Made by a program: the position numbers and the translations under genes. From Azospirillum sp. TSH64 (lineage in GTDB: Bacteria; Pseudomonadota; Alphaproteobacteria; Azospirillales; Azospirillaceae): 64,000 nt of DNA. Of this stretch, positions 43,190 to 52,096 are shown piece after piece. The notes beneath the pieces were generated by a model. The model had not been told where the DNA came from. It saw only the letters and a program-made list of their open reading frames with translations, and ran no database searches. The stretch covers positions 1,225,663 to 1,289,662 of the forward strand of contig NZ_LGQW01000015.1 in assembly GCF_003116035.1 (NCBI RefSeq), read 5' to 3'. Position 1 is the first letter of the stretch, and each line of letters opens with the position of its first letter.

Positions 43190-45340
43190 GTGACCGACAG
43201 CCATTTCCCCAGCAAGGACGCCATCCTCGCCTTCATCCGGTCCAGCACCACCCCCGTCGGCAAGCGCGAGATCGCCCGCGCCTTCAAGCTGTCCGGATCG
43301 GCCGACCGGGAAACGCTGAAGGATCTGCTGCGGAGGCTGGAGGCGGACGGGACGGTGGAGCGCGGGCGCAACAAGCGCATGGCCCCGCCGCAGTCCCTGC
43401 CCGCCGTCGCGGTTCTGCTGGTCACCGGGGTCGATGCGGACGGCGAGCTTGCCGCCCGGCCGCTGACCTGGACCGGCGAGGGCAACCCGCCGCGCATCTT
43501 CCTTCTGCCGGAGAAGAAGTCGCGGGGAGAGGAAAAGCCGTTGGCGGTCGGCGACACGCTGCTGGCGAAGCTCGCCCGCATCAACGACCGCCTCTACGAA
43601 GCCCGCGTTATCCGCCGCATAGATGGGGAACGCGAAGGCCGCATCCTCGGCGTCTACCGGCCGAGCGCCGATGGCGGGCGCATCCTCCCGACCGACCGCC
43701 GCCACAAGACCGAGTTTTTGGTGCTGCCGCCCAACCGCGGCGATGCCGAGCCGGGCGACCTCGTCTTCGCCGACATCCTGCCGGCCGGACGCGCCGGCCA
43801 GCCGCAGGCCCGTGTGGTCGAGCGGCTGGGCTCCACCGACGAGCCGCGCGCCTTCAGCCTGATCGCCATCCACGCCCACGGCATCCCCACTGTCTTCCCG
43901 CACGCAGCCTTGCGTGAGGCGGAACTGGCGGCGGTGCCGGCGCTGATGCAGCGGGAGGATCTGCGCGACATCCCGCTGGTGACCATTGACGGCGCCGACG
44001 CCCGCGATTTCGACGATGCCGTGTGGGCGGAGGCCGACGGCGATCCGGAGAATCCGGACGGCTGGCACCTGATCGTCGCCATCGCCGACGTGTCCTATTA
44101 TGTGCGCCCCGGATCGGCGCTGGACCGCACCGCCTACGAGCGCGGCAACTCCGTCTATTTCCCCGACCGCGTCGTGCCGATGCTGCCGGAGGCGCTGTCG
44201 AACGGCCTGTGTTCGCTGCGGCCGGGAGAGGATCGCGCCTGTCTGGCCTTTCACCTGTGGATCGACCGCAACGGTGTGCTGGTCCGGCATCGTCTGGTGC
44301 GCGGATTGATGCGGTCGGCGGCACGGCTGACCTATGAACAGGTGCAGGACTGCCATGATGGCCGGCCGGACGAGGTGACGGGGCCGCTCGCCGACGGCGT
44401 GATCGCCCCGCTGTTCGGCGCCTATGCCCGGCTCGCCGCCGCCCGTGCCAAGCGCGGCACACTGGAGTTGGACCTGCCCGAGCGCCGGGTCCACATCGAC
44501 GAGCGCGGCCGGGTCGCCGAGATCGTCAGGCGCGAGCGCCACGATAGCCACCGGCTGATCGAGGAGTTCATGATCGCCGCCAACGTCGCGGCGGCGGAGG
44601 TGCTGGAGCGGCGCACCATGCCCGGTCTCTTCCGCATCCATGACCGGCCCTCGATGGAGAAGATGGAGGCGCTGCGTGGTTTCCTCGCCGGGATCGGCCA
44701 CCCGCTGACCAAGAGCGCCGACCTGACGCCCGACCACTTCACCCGCATCCTGCGCAAGGTGGAGGGGACATCGCACGCACCGCTGGTCAGCGAGGTGGTC
44801 CTGCGCGCCCAGGCCCAGGCCGCCTACAGCCCGGACAACATCGGCCATTTCGGGCTGGCCCTGCACCGTTACGCCCATTTCACCTCGCCGATCCGCCGCT
44901 ATGCCGACCTGATCGTCCACCGCGCGCTGATCCGCACGCTGGGGTTGGGCGTCGGCGGGCTGGACGACGAGACGCTGGGCCGGCTGGCGGAGATCGGGGA
45001 CCATCTGTCAGGCACCGAGCGCCGCGCCGCCACCGCCGAGCGCGACGCGGTGGACCGCTACACCGCCGCCTTCCTGGCCGACCGCATCGGAGAACGCTTT
45101 AGCGGCCGCATCTCCGGCGTCAGCCGCTTCGGGCTGTTCGTGCGGCTGGACGAGAGCGGCGCCGACGGGCTGGTTCCGGCCAGCAGCCTGCCCGACGACC
45201 GGTACGACCATGACGAGGCCGCACACACCCTGGTCGGGCAGCGTACGGGGCGCACGTACCGCCTCGGCAACCCGGTCAAGGTGGTGCTGGTGGAGGCCGA
45301 TCCGGTCAGCGGCAGCACGCTTTTCCGTCTGACAGACTGA
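43190..45340 (+). CDS. rnr: Ribonuclease R
   Basis: RNase R is a 3'-5' exoribonuclease that degrades structured RNA in the cytoplasm. The 716-residue protein has the RNB catalytic domain with the Asp cluster in ITIDGADARDFDDAVW-type sequence (near 265-282), HLIVAIADVSYYVRPGSALDRTAYERG, and a C-terminal S1 domain (about 630-700: FSGRISGVSRFGLFVRLDESGADGLVPASSL). The N-terminus holds a winged-helix-like region (REIARAFKLSGSADRETLKDLLRRLEADGTVERGR). The start is a GTG at 43190. It is probably co-transcribed with the IalB-like gene. Confidence 0.97.
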   Translation: MTDSHFPSKDAILAFIRSSTTPVGKREIARAFKLSGSADRETLKDLLRRLEADGTVERGRNKRMAPPQSLPAVAVLLVTGVDADGELAARPLTWTGEGNPPRIFLLPEKKSRGEEKPLAVGDTLLAKLARINDRLYEARVIRRIDGEREGRILGVYRPSADGGRILPTDRRHKTEFLVLPPNRGDAEPGDLVFADILPAGRAGQPQARVVERLGSTDEPRAFSLIAIHAHGIPTVFPHAALREAELAAVPALMQREDLRDIPLVTIDGADARDFDDAVWAEADGDPENPDGWHLIVAIADVSYYVRPGSALDRTAYERGNSVYFPDRVVPMLPEALSNGLCSLRPGEDRACLAFHLWIDRNGVLVRHRLVRGLMRSAARLTYEQVQDCHDGRPDEVTGPLADGVIAPLFGAYARLAAARAKRGTLELDLPERRVHIDERGRVAEIVRRERHDSHRLIEEFMIAANVAAAEVLERRTMPGLFRIHDRPSMEKMEALRGFLAGIGHPLTKSADLTPDHFTRILRKVEGTSHAPLVSEVVLRAQAQAAYSPDNIGHFGLALHRYAHFTSPIRRYADLIVHRALIRTLGLGVGGLDDETLGRLAEIGDHLSGTERRAATAERDAVDRYTAAFLADRIGERFSGRISGVSRFGLFVRLDESGADGLVPASSLPDDRYDHDEAAHTLVGQRTGRTYRLGNPVKVVLVEADPVSGSTLFRLTD

Positions 45341-45620
45341 AGCCTGACTTGAGGGCCATTCCAGACCCGTTGCAGAATGGCAACGCTTGAGCCGGGATGC
45401 CGTCCAGGGGGCGACTCGTGGGCAGGCCAAGGTTCCGTGGCACCCGCGCCATACAAGCGTGGCCTTGGCGACACAGGATTGGACAATCCGCAACATTGTG
45501 GTGCGGCCCGCAATTTTGTCCCGCCCGCCCTCCTGAACGAAGGTGTATCTATCACCCATCCGGGATCGGGAACATCCTCCTCCGGTCCGGCTGCAGGAAA
45601 GGGAGGCCGCGGTTCGCCCC
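45341..45620. other. Structured intergenic region between rnr and the S41 peptidase
   Basis: About 280 bases with no gene. Alternative stems can form: CGTTGC/GCAACG (45368-45385) competes with GCCATTC/GAATGGC (45356-45381), and GCCAAGG (45426-45432) pairs with CCTTGGC (45463-45469). It may include the rnr terminator and the leader of the peptidase gene; no known riboswitch class was recognised. Confidence 0.45.
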
Positions 45621-47300
45621 ATGGCCCAGTTCGATCACAACGTGTGCGATCACGGCGTGTGCGACCAGAATGCACCGTCCCACGTGCCGTCTTTTCGGAT
45701 CCCCGTCCTATCGGGCACCCTGATTTCAGGTGTGGCGCGCCGCTTCAGCCGCCCGCTTCGTCATCTGGCCTTCCAGTTTTCCGCCGCAGCCCTTCTCGCC
45801 ACCACCGCTCTCGCCGGAACCCCGCAGGCCGCGAGCACCGCGCCGCAGCCGGTGACGGAACAGGTTTTCTCCGTCGGCTTCTCCAAGATCGCCGAAGTCT
45901 ATCTGGAGCCGGTGTCCTTCAACCGCCTGGGAATTGACGGGTTGAAGGGGCTGACCGCGCTCGACCCCTCGGTGACGGTGGAGCATGCCGGCAGCACCGT
46001 ACGCCTGTACGTGTCGGGCGCCCTGGCGGCGGAGTACGGCACCGCCGCCGATGGCGACGCCGCCGGCTGGGCGGTTCTGACCACCCGCATCATCGACCGC
46101 GCCCGCGTCTATTCCCCCACCCTGGCGAAGGCGACGCCGGAGCGGCTGTATCAGGTGGTGTTCGACGGCGTCACCGCCGATCTCGACGGCTATTCCCGCT
46201 ACACCGGCGTCCAGCGCGCCAGCAACGAACGCGCCCAGCGCGAGGGGTATGGCGGCGTCGGCCTGTCGTTGGACACCACATCCAATGGTCGCGTCATCGT
46301 GCATGACGTGATGCCGCACAGCCCGGCCGAGCGCGTCGGCATCGTCGACGGCGACCAGCTTCTCGCCATCGACGGCGACCTGACGACGCGAATGAGCGCG
46401 GCGGACATGCGCGAGCGGCTGCGCGGTCCCACCGGCACGCTGGTCACGCTGACCGTCGCCCGCGACAATGGCGCCCCCCGCCGGCTGCCGCTGCGCCGCG
46501 AGCGGGTGGTGCCGAACACCGTCACCTATTCGCTGTCCGGCGACGTCGGCATCGTCAAGCTCGACCGCTTCAACGCCACCACGGCCTCCAGCCTGCGGTC
46601 GGCGGTGACATCCATCCGTCAGGCGGCGGGGCCGACGCTGCAAGGCATGGTTCTCGACCTGCGCGGCAATCCGGGCGGGCTGCTGGACCAGGCTGTCGCG
46701 GTCGCCGACCTGTTCATGCGCCGCGGCCGGATCATCTCCACCGAGGGGCGCAACCCCGAAAGCCGCCAGCGCTTCGACGCCAACCCCGACGACCTGCTCG
46801 ACGGGCTGCCGCTGGTGGTGCTGGTCGACGGCCGCTCCGCCTCGTCGGCCGAGGTGGTGGCGGCGGCACTGCAGGACTCGGGCCGCGCGGTCGTGGTCGG
46901 CGCCTCCAGCTATGGCAAGGGCAGCGTCCAGACGGTCAACCGCCTTCCCAACGATGGCGAGCTGTTCCTGACCTGGAGCCGCATCTACACCCCGGCCGGC
47001 TATACCCTGCACCGCCAGGGCGTCCAGCCCACCGTCTGCACCAGCCGGGCCGGCCAGACCGACCCGGAAGCCCTGCTGTCCGACCTGCGTGAGGGGCGTC
47101 TGCGCCCGGCGCAGGTGGCGAGCTGGCGGTCCAAGGCGGCCGACGACGAGCATGCGCTGAGCGCCCTGCGCGAAGCCTGCCCGTGGAAGGAGCACGAGCC
47201 GGAACTGGACCTGAAGGTCGCCATGCGCCTGCTGGCCGAGCCGGGGCTGTACCAGCGCGCCGTCGCCACCGCCGTGGTCAACACGGTGGCGGAGCGCTGA
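45621..47300 (+). CDS. S41 family carboxyl-terminal processing peptidase (CtpA-like)
   Basis: A 559-residue exported serine protease. After an N-terminal hydrophobic segment (about 45-68, ending with an Ala-rich signal-like stretch), a PDZ domain (about 205-285: GVGLSLDT...VMPHSPAERVGIVDGDQLLAIDG) precedes the S41 catalytic domain, with the nucleophile Ser in GRSASSAEVVAAAL and the general base Lys in GASSYGKGSVQTVNR. CtpA-type enzymes act in the periplasm on envelope proteins. The start ATG 45621 is not certain, and the N-terminus reads unusually Cys/His-rich (HNVCDHGVCDQN). Confidence 0.93.
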   Translation: MAQFDHNVCDHGVCDQNAPSHVPSFRIPVLSGTLISGVARRFSRPLRHLAFQFSAAALLATTALAGTPQAASTAPQPVTEQVFSVGFSKIAEVYLEPVSFNRLGIDGLKGLTALDPSVTVEHAGSTVRLYVSGALAAEYGTAADGDAAGWAVLTTRIIDRARVYSPTLAKATPERLYQVVFDGVTADLDGYSRYTGVQRASNERAQREGYGGVGLSLDTTSNGRVIVHDVMPHSPAERVGIVDGDQLLAIDGDLTTRMSAADMRERLRGPTGTLVTLTVARDNGAPRRLPLRRERVVPNTVTYSLSGDVGIVKLDRFNATTASSLRSAVTSIRQAAGPTLQGMVLDLRGNPGGLLDQAVAVADLFMRRGRIISTEGRNPESRQRFDANPDDLLDGLPLVVLVDGRSASSAEVVAAALQDSGRAVVVGASSYGKGSVQTVNRLPNDGELFLTWSRIYTPAGYTLHRQGVQPTVCTSRAGQTDPEALLSDLREGRLRPAQVASWRSKAADDEHALSALREACPWKEHEPELDLKVAMRLLAEPGLYQRAVATAVVNTVAER

Positions 47301-47364
47301 CACCGGTTTCGGGGACGTCGCTGTGGCAATCGCCGTCGGACGCCAGATTCACCGCCCATAGGGC

Positions 47365-47392
47365 TTGACATTGCGGCGTCAGACGGTATTTT
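47365..47392 (+). promoter_or_regulatory. Strong putative sigma-70 promoter for rpmG
   Basis: A consensus TTGACA (47365-47370), a 16-base spacer and TATTTT (47387-47392), about 65 bases before the rpmG start. Confidence 0.7.
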
Positions 47393-47457
47393 CCGCCGCT
47401 AACGACGCCGCCCCCGCCGGGCCGGCGGGGCACGGATTTTTTGTCGGGATCGAGATC

Positions 47458-47625
47458 ATGGCCAAGCAGAACACCGTCCTCATCAAGCTGGTGAGCACGG
47501 CTGACACCGGTTTCTTCTACGTGAAGAAGAAGAACCCGAAGAAGACCACCGAGAAGCTGTCGTTCCGCAAGTACGACCCGGTGGCGCGCAAGCACGTCGA
47601 GTTCAAGGAAGCCAAGATCAAGTAA
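47458..47625 (+). CDS. rpmG: 50S ribosomal protein L33
   Basis: The 55-residue L33 of the large ribosomal subunit: [55 protein letters not shown] in outline, Lys-rich with no CxxC zinc motifs, hence the zinc-free form. It is monocistronic with its own strong promoter and a terminator. The frame runs upstream to 47365, but only ATG 47458 fits the family. Confidence 0.98.
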   Translation: MAKQNTVLIKLVSTADTGFFYVKKKNPKKTTEKLSFRKYDPVARKHVEFKEAKIK

Positions 47626-47660
47626 GTCTTGTCCGACACTGAGCTGTGCTTCGAGTGAAC

Positions 47661-47692
47661 AAGGCCGCCTTCCGGGCGGCCTTTTCGTTTTT
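47661..47692 (+). terminator. Intrinsic terminator of rpmG
   Basis: AAGGCCGCC (47661-47669) pairs with GGCGGCCTT (47675-47683) over a 5-nt loop, followed by TTCGTTTTT. It is about 35 bases past the rpmG stop. Confidence 0.88.
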
Positions 47693-47853
47693 GGCCCCAT
47701 GCGTCGCCGGTGCCATTCATCGGCCATTCCAGATGCGGCGTCCGGTCGCAGCCGCTATTTGCGGTGACCGTTCCACCACGGATGCATGCATTCCAAAAGG
47801 GGCGTTCCGGGTGGACACTCTCCGAAGAGATCCGGATTTCGGAGGGACCGCCC

Positions 47854-49227
47854 GTGCCCGACACACATCCCATCCCGAGCGCAGGTCCGACCGCCGCGCA
47901 TCTCCTCACCGAACGCCGGCAGTCCCTCGCAACCCGCTTTCAGAAGGCGCGTGCCCGCACCGCCGAACTGGTCGCCACCCTGTCGCCGGAAGACCAGATG
48001 GTGCAGACCGTTCCGGACGGCGCGCCGGCGAAATGGCATCTTGCCCACACCAGCTGGCTGTTCGAGGTGGCGGTGCTGATTCCCTTCAGCCCCGGCTACC
48101 GGCCGGCGGATCCGGCCGTCCTCGACCTGTTCGCCGCCAACAGCAACAGCGGTGCCCCGCCCACCCGCGTTCTGTCGCGCCCGACGGTGGCCGAGATCAT
48201 GCGGCACCGCGACCAGATCAACGCCGCGGTGCTGCACCTGATCAACGGCATCGACGACAGACTTTGGGACCCGGCCGAGTCGGCATTGATGATGGCCATC
48301 GCCCACGAGCGGCGCCATCAGGAACGCATGCTGCTGCACATCAAGCATGCCCTGTGGAGCAACCCGCTGCGTCCGGCCTACGAGCAGGCGCCCGACCATC
48401 CGCATCTGGGTGCCCCACCCGACGGATGGCTGGAGCAGCCCGGCGGCCTCGTCGAGGTCGGCCGGCCGATGCCGTTGCCCGGATTCGACCATGAAAGCCC
48501 ACGCCACCGCGTCTGGCTGGAGCCCTACCGGCTGGCCGCCCGCCCGGTGACCTGCGGCGACTATCTTTCCTTCATCGAGGCTGGCGGTTACGGCGACCGC
48601 TCCCTTTGGCTGTCCGACGGTTGGGAGATCGCAAAGGCCGAAGGTTGGAGCGCCCCACTCTACTGGCAGCGCGGCGACTCCGAGTCGGGCAGCCGCTGGC
48701 AGGTCTTCACCCTCTATGGCATACAGCCGCTCGATCCCGACGAGCCGGTCTGCCATGTCAGCTGGTACGAGGCCGATGCCTATGCCCGCTGGGCCGGCAA
48801 GCGCCTGCCGCGGGAGGCGGAATGGGAAGCGGTCGCCGCCGGCTGCGACAGCATGGGCAACCTGTTGGGCACCGGCCACCGCCATCCGCGCGCCGGCACC
48901 TGCCACGGGACCGGCCCCTGGCAGATGTGCGGCGACGTGTGGGAATGGACCGCCGACGCCTTCACGACCTATCCCGGCTACCTCCGCCCCCACGCCGGGA
49001 ACAAGGCGGCTCTGGACGAGGCGGTCAACGGCCGGCTCGCCAGCAACCGCATGGTGCTGCGGGGCGGCAGTTGCCTTACCCCCTTCGACCATGCCGGTCC
49101 GTGGACGCGCCATTACCTGCGCCCGCAGACCCGGCTGTCGATGAGCGGGTTCAGGCTGGCGGAGGATATGCCGGCGACAGTTGCGCGTCGCCGCCGGCGA
49201 CCAGCCCCCGTGCCTGCCCCTGGGTGA
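47854..49227 (+). CDS. egtB: Ergothioneine biosynthesis sulfoxide synthase EgtB
   Basis: EgtB is a non-haem iron enzyme that joins hercynine with gamma-glutamylcysteine or cysteine to a sulfoxide during ergothioneine synthesis. The 457-residue product has the N-terminal DinB-type domain with the three iron-binding histidines in KWHLAHTSWLFE and HERRHQE, and the C-terminal FGE-sulfatase domain with MCGDVWEWTADAFTTYPGY and MVLRGGSCLTPFDHAGPWTRHYL. The start is GTG 47854 after GGAGGG. No egtD lies beside it in this window. Its tail overlaps the converging PAS gene by 77 bases. Confidence 0.9.
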   Translation: MPDTHPIPSAGPTAAHLLTERRQSLATRFQKARARTAELVATLSPEDQMVQTVPDGAPAKWHLAHTSWLFEVAVLIPFSPGYRPADPAVLDLFAANSNSGAPPTRVLSRPTVAEIMRHRDQINAAVLHLINGIDDRLWDPAESALMMAIAHERRHQERMLLHIKHALWSNPLRPAYEQAPDHPHLGAPPDGWLEQPGGLVEVGRPMPLPGFDHESPRHRVWLEPYRLAARPVTCGDYLSFIEAGGYGDRSLWLSDGWEIAKAEGWSAPLYWQRGDSESGSRWQVFTLYGIQPLDPDEPVCHVSWYEADAYARWAGKRLPREAEWEAVAAGCDSMGNLLGTGHRHPRAGTCHGTGPWQMCGDVWEWTADAFTTYPGYLRPHAGNKAALDEAVNGRLASNRMVLRGGSCLTPFDHAGPWTRHYLRPQTRLSMSGFRLAEDMPATVARRRRRPAPVPAPG

Positions 49228-50536
49228 CGACTCCGCGTTCCGTCAGGCGGGAGAGCAGCGCCACGGCAAGCTCGGCCTGGGCCAGCGCCTCGCCCTGGGG
49301 ACCGTTGCGCGGGTGGCGGGGCAAGGCGAAGGCCTCCGCCAGACGGTCGGCCGATGCCCCGGCCAGGGCAGGGTCCAGCGCAGCCGCCAGCGCGCCGAGG
49401 TCGAGCGTCGGCGGCAGCGCCGGTTCGGCAATGCCGGCCAGGGCTGCCGACCGCGCCAGCGCGGCCACCGCCGAGTCGATGCCGATCCCGACCGCGATGC
49501 AGTTGTGCAGTGCCTCCTGGATCGCCGGCCACACCGCGGCGAAGGGGCGTTCGCCCGCCACCATGGCGGTGCCGATGCCGTGACGGGCCGTCGCCTCGGC
49601 CGGCACCGGTTCGACGGGGTCGATCAGCAACGCAAGCGACACCGTCCGAAAGATGCGCGACCCGACCAGCCGGACGGTACCGACCGCGATCGCCGGACCG
49701 CTGCCCGCCTCCATCCCCGCCGTCGCCACCCAAAGCGCAACGAACGGCAGGGCGGCCAACGGCTCCTCATCGCCGAGGGGGGTGGCGGGCTGGGCCGGGC
49801 GCAGGCTGAGCGTGCGCTTGCCGCTGAGGCCGGCGGCATGGGCCATGCCGCGGGCAGGGAAAGAGAGCAGAACACCGGCGCCGAGCCCAAGATCGGCCAC
49901 ACGCGCCGACAGCTCGCCGTCTTCGGTCCGGCGCAGCACGGCGGTGACGGGAACACCGCCGCCGCGCGCCCGCTCCATGGCGCGGGCCAGATCGTCACGC
50001 AGCAGCGACTTGCCGATGTCGGCCCCCTCCTCCACACCCAGCAGGCGGGCCGCGGCAGGGTTCAGCTGCTCCACCCGCCCCTGCTCGTCGAGGATCAGAA
50101 GGGGATCCTCGGACAGGGCCAGAGCCGCCCGCAAGGCCCGGTCGATGCGGCCGCCGCCCAGCGGACCATGACCGAATGGCCCATGACCGAGTGGGGTGCC
50201 GCCCAGCGGCCCCTCACCCAACCCGCGCTCGCCGCCGCGGGCAAGACTGACCGCCTCGGCCAAGCGCGCCAGTTCGCCGGACATCGGTTCGAGATCGACC
50301 CGGTTGCGGGCGCCCGACAGCCTGCCGGACAGGCGGTCGAGGTCGCGGAAATGGCGCGACAGTCGCGAGAAGACGAACCATACCGACAAAAGTCCGAGCC
50401 CGCAGATCGCCAGACCGCGGGTGAAGGCCGTTCGGTCGTCCGCCGCCAGCTGTGTGATCTCCACGCCCAGAAACACCAGCGCGGCCGCCGTCACGGCCAA
50501 CCCCAGCATCACCACACGCCAAACGCCGCCCCTCAT
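49151..50536 (-). CDS. Membrane-anchored PAS protein with degenerate DnaQ-like exonuclease domain
   Basis: A 461-residue protein. Two membrane helices (about 8-28 and 40-57) flank a short periplasmic loop, followed by a Gly/Pro/His-rich linker (107-129), a PAS domain (about 132-230) and a region (264-440) that aligns with DnaQ-type exonucleases: AEATARHGIGTAMVAGERPFAAVWPAI matches the IHGIT...MVAGAP segment. The catalytic acids are missing: VALWVATAG replaces VALDTETTG (W269, A271), A356 replaces the ExoII Asp, and N411/E416 replace the ExoIII His and Asp. It is therefore predicted to be inactive as a nuclease. Confidence 0.78.
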   Translation of the reverse strand: MRGGVWRVVMLGLAVTAAALVFLGVEITQLAADDRTAFTRGLAICGLGLLSVWFVFSRLSRHFRDLDRLSGRLSGARNRVDLEPMSGELARLAEAVSLARGGERGLGEGPLGGTPLGHGPFGHGPLGGGRIDRALRAALALSEDPLLILDEQGRVEQLNPAAARLLGVEEGADIGKSLLRDDLARAMERARGGGVPVTAVLRRTEDGELSARVADLGLGAGVLLSFPARGMAHAAGLSGKRTLSLRPAQPATPLGDEEPLAALPFVALWVATAGMEAGSGPAIAVGTVRLVGSRIFRTVSLALLIDPVEPVPAEATARHGIGTAMVAGERPFAAVWPAIQEALHNCIAVGIGIDSAVAALARSAALAGIAEPALPPTLDLGALAAALDPALAGASADRLAEAFALPRHPRNGPQGEALAQAELAVALLSRLTERGVVTQGQARGLVAGGDAQLSPAYPPPA

Positions 50537-51127
50537 CGGGCCGTCTCCCCATCATTGCGCCCGGAGTCTAGCGGGCAGACGGGAAACGGAGAAGCCGCCC
50601 GCGTGTTCAGTGCATCAGGACGATGGTGCAGGCACCCTCACCTCGGCCATCAGGCCGGCCGGCAGAAGCGCCACCGCCGCAACAGCCGGCGCAATGTCCA
50701 GGAGCGACCGGGCCGGCCAGAGTCCCGTGGAACGGTCACGGGCAGGAGACGGAAAAGACGGCGTCGGCGGCTCCGGCCTGGAGGGACTTGGACCTGCCCA
50801 ACCTGCCAACGGCGATGACGAACAACCCCTTAACGCGGCGCCCGAGGGCACCGCTTGGCTCACCTTTGACTCGGCACAGCTACGAATCACGGTGGTTTTT
50901 AAAGTCGAGACAGCGCTTCCCGCCCCTTGCTGCGGGCTTTACCCTTTGCCGCCGCGTCCGCGAATTTGGGTTACCGCCTTTGCGTAAAATACATAACAAC
51001 TTGCGCCGCGATTTTTGCTGTCCTTCACCTGCATTTCTTGGTTTGCCTGCTTGTCGGATGATGCTAAGAGTGATGCATCCAATCAAAACACTCCTTTCCG
51101 CATAGGCAATTGCTTGGGAGGCCGGCA
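50537..51127. other. Long intergenic region upstream of the TadE/G-like gene
   Basis: About 590 bases with no supported gene. The second half (50950-51060) is clearly more AT-rich and contains TTGCCT, 16 bases and TAAGAG just upstream of the TadE/G-like gene, a weak promoter candidate. A possible 91-residue frame on the minus strand (50615-50890) was judged spurious. Confidence 0.5.
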
Positions 51128-51577
51128 ATGACTTTGGTCTATCGTCCCCTGCCCTATGGCGGGCACGAAGACCGGCGGACGGGTCGTCACCTGCTTCTGG
51201 TGGTCGCCCTGATCCTTGCCATTCCGACCGCGCTGGGCGCCGGTTGCACCGTCGATGCTCTGCGCAGCTATGCGGTGGAAGCCCGGCTGTCGCAGGCCGT
51301 CGATGCCGCCGCGCTGGCCGGCGGGCGCGTGATGTTCGACTCGCAGCGCGACGGACACATCCGCAGCTTCTTCGACAAGGCCTTTCCCAACGGCTTCCTC
51401 GGATCGAACCTGTCGCCCCTGACGATTGCCGAGGATGCCGCCGCCGGCACCCTGACGGTCAGCGCACACGCCACCGTCAACGCCATCTTCCTGCGCCTGT
51501 TCGGCAAGAAGGAAGTGACTGTGGAAGCGCAGTCCATCGTCCGCCGCGGCCAGCACGTCCGCAGCAAGCTGCAATAA
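51128..51577 (+). CDS. TadE/TadG-like pilus assembly protein
   Basis: A 149-residue protein with one N-terminal membrane segment (about 23-40) followed by CTVDALRSYAVEARLSQAVDAAALAGGRVMF, the pattern of TadE/TadG pseudopilins and their Flp-pilus relatives. The remainder is a beta-rich mature domain ending VEAQSIVRRGQHVRSKLQ. No tad/cpa secretion genes lie next to it, so it looks like a stray or orphan pilus component. Start ATG 51128 has GGGAGG seven bases upstream. Confidence 0.8.
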   Translation: MTLVYRPLPYGGHEDRRTGRHLLLVVALILAIPTALGAGCTVDALRSYAVEARLSQAVDAAALAGGRVMFDSQRDGHIRSFFDKAFPNGFLGSNLSPLTIAEDAAAGTLTVSAHATVNAIFLRLFGKKEVTVEAQSIVRRGQHVRSKLQ

Positions 51578-51700
51578 CCTCCCCACTTTCTGAACGGGCC
51601 TCATCGTCGATTCGCGACGCTCGCATTCGCGGAATGCAGCCCGGCGACTTCGCAACTGCGGTAGAAGGGACCCACAGCACCCCTTCCACCGGAGTCCGCG

Positions 51701-52096
51701 ATGCTCGGAACCCTGACGCTCCTCCTGCTCTGCCAACTCGCCGGTGAACTGGCCGCCCGCCTGCTGCATCTGCCGGTTCCCGGCCCGGTGCTGGGCATGC
51801 TGCTGCTGTTCGCCGGGCTGCTGCTGCGCGGCGGCGTGCCGGACACGGTGCAGGACACGGCGGGCGGGCTCCTGCGCCACCTGTCGCTGCTGTTCGTGCC
51901 GGCCGGTGTCGGGGTGATGGTCCATGTCACCCGCCTTGAGACCGAGGCGCTGCCCATCGTCGCCGCCCTGTTCGGCAGCACCCTGTTCGGCATCGCGGTG
52001 ACGGCAAAGCTGATGGCCTTCCTGTTGAGCCGCACCGATCCGCGGCTGGAAGAGGAGCCGGGGGCAGGGGAGCAGGTGAAGGGAGATCGGGCATGA
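51701..52096 (+). CDS. CidA/LrgA family membrane protein
   Basis: A 131-residue, four-helix membrane protein of the CidA/LrgA family (holin-like). The signature LAGELAARLLHLPVPGPVLGMLLLFAGLLLRG (about 12-43) and LLFVPAGVGVMVHVTRLE fit well. Such proteins act with LrgB in murein hydrolase export, cell lysis control or, in some bacteria, pyruvate or glycolate transport. Its stop overlaps the LrgB gene by four bases. Confidence 0.9.
   Translation: MLGTLTLLLLCQLAGELAARLLHLPVPGPVLGMLLLFAGLLLRGGVPDTVQDTAGGLLRHLSLLFVPAGVGVMVHVTRLETEALPIVAALFGSTLFGIAVTAKLMAFLLSRTDPRLEEEPGAGEQVKGDRA

Noticed and set aside
50615..50890. Possible 91-residue minus-strand gene in the long intergenic region
   Set aside because: Low-complexity Pro/Ser/Ala composition, no ribosome site and no recognisable similarity.
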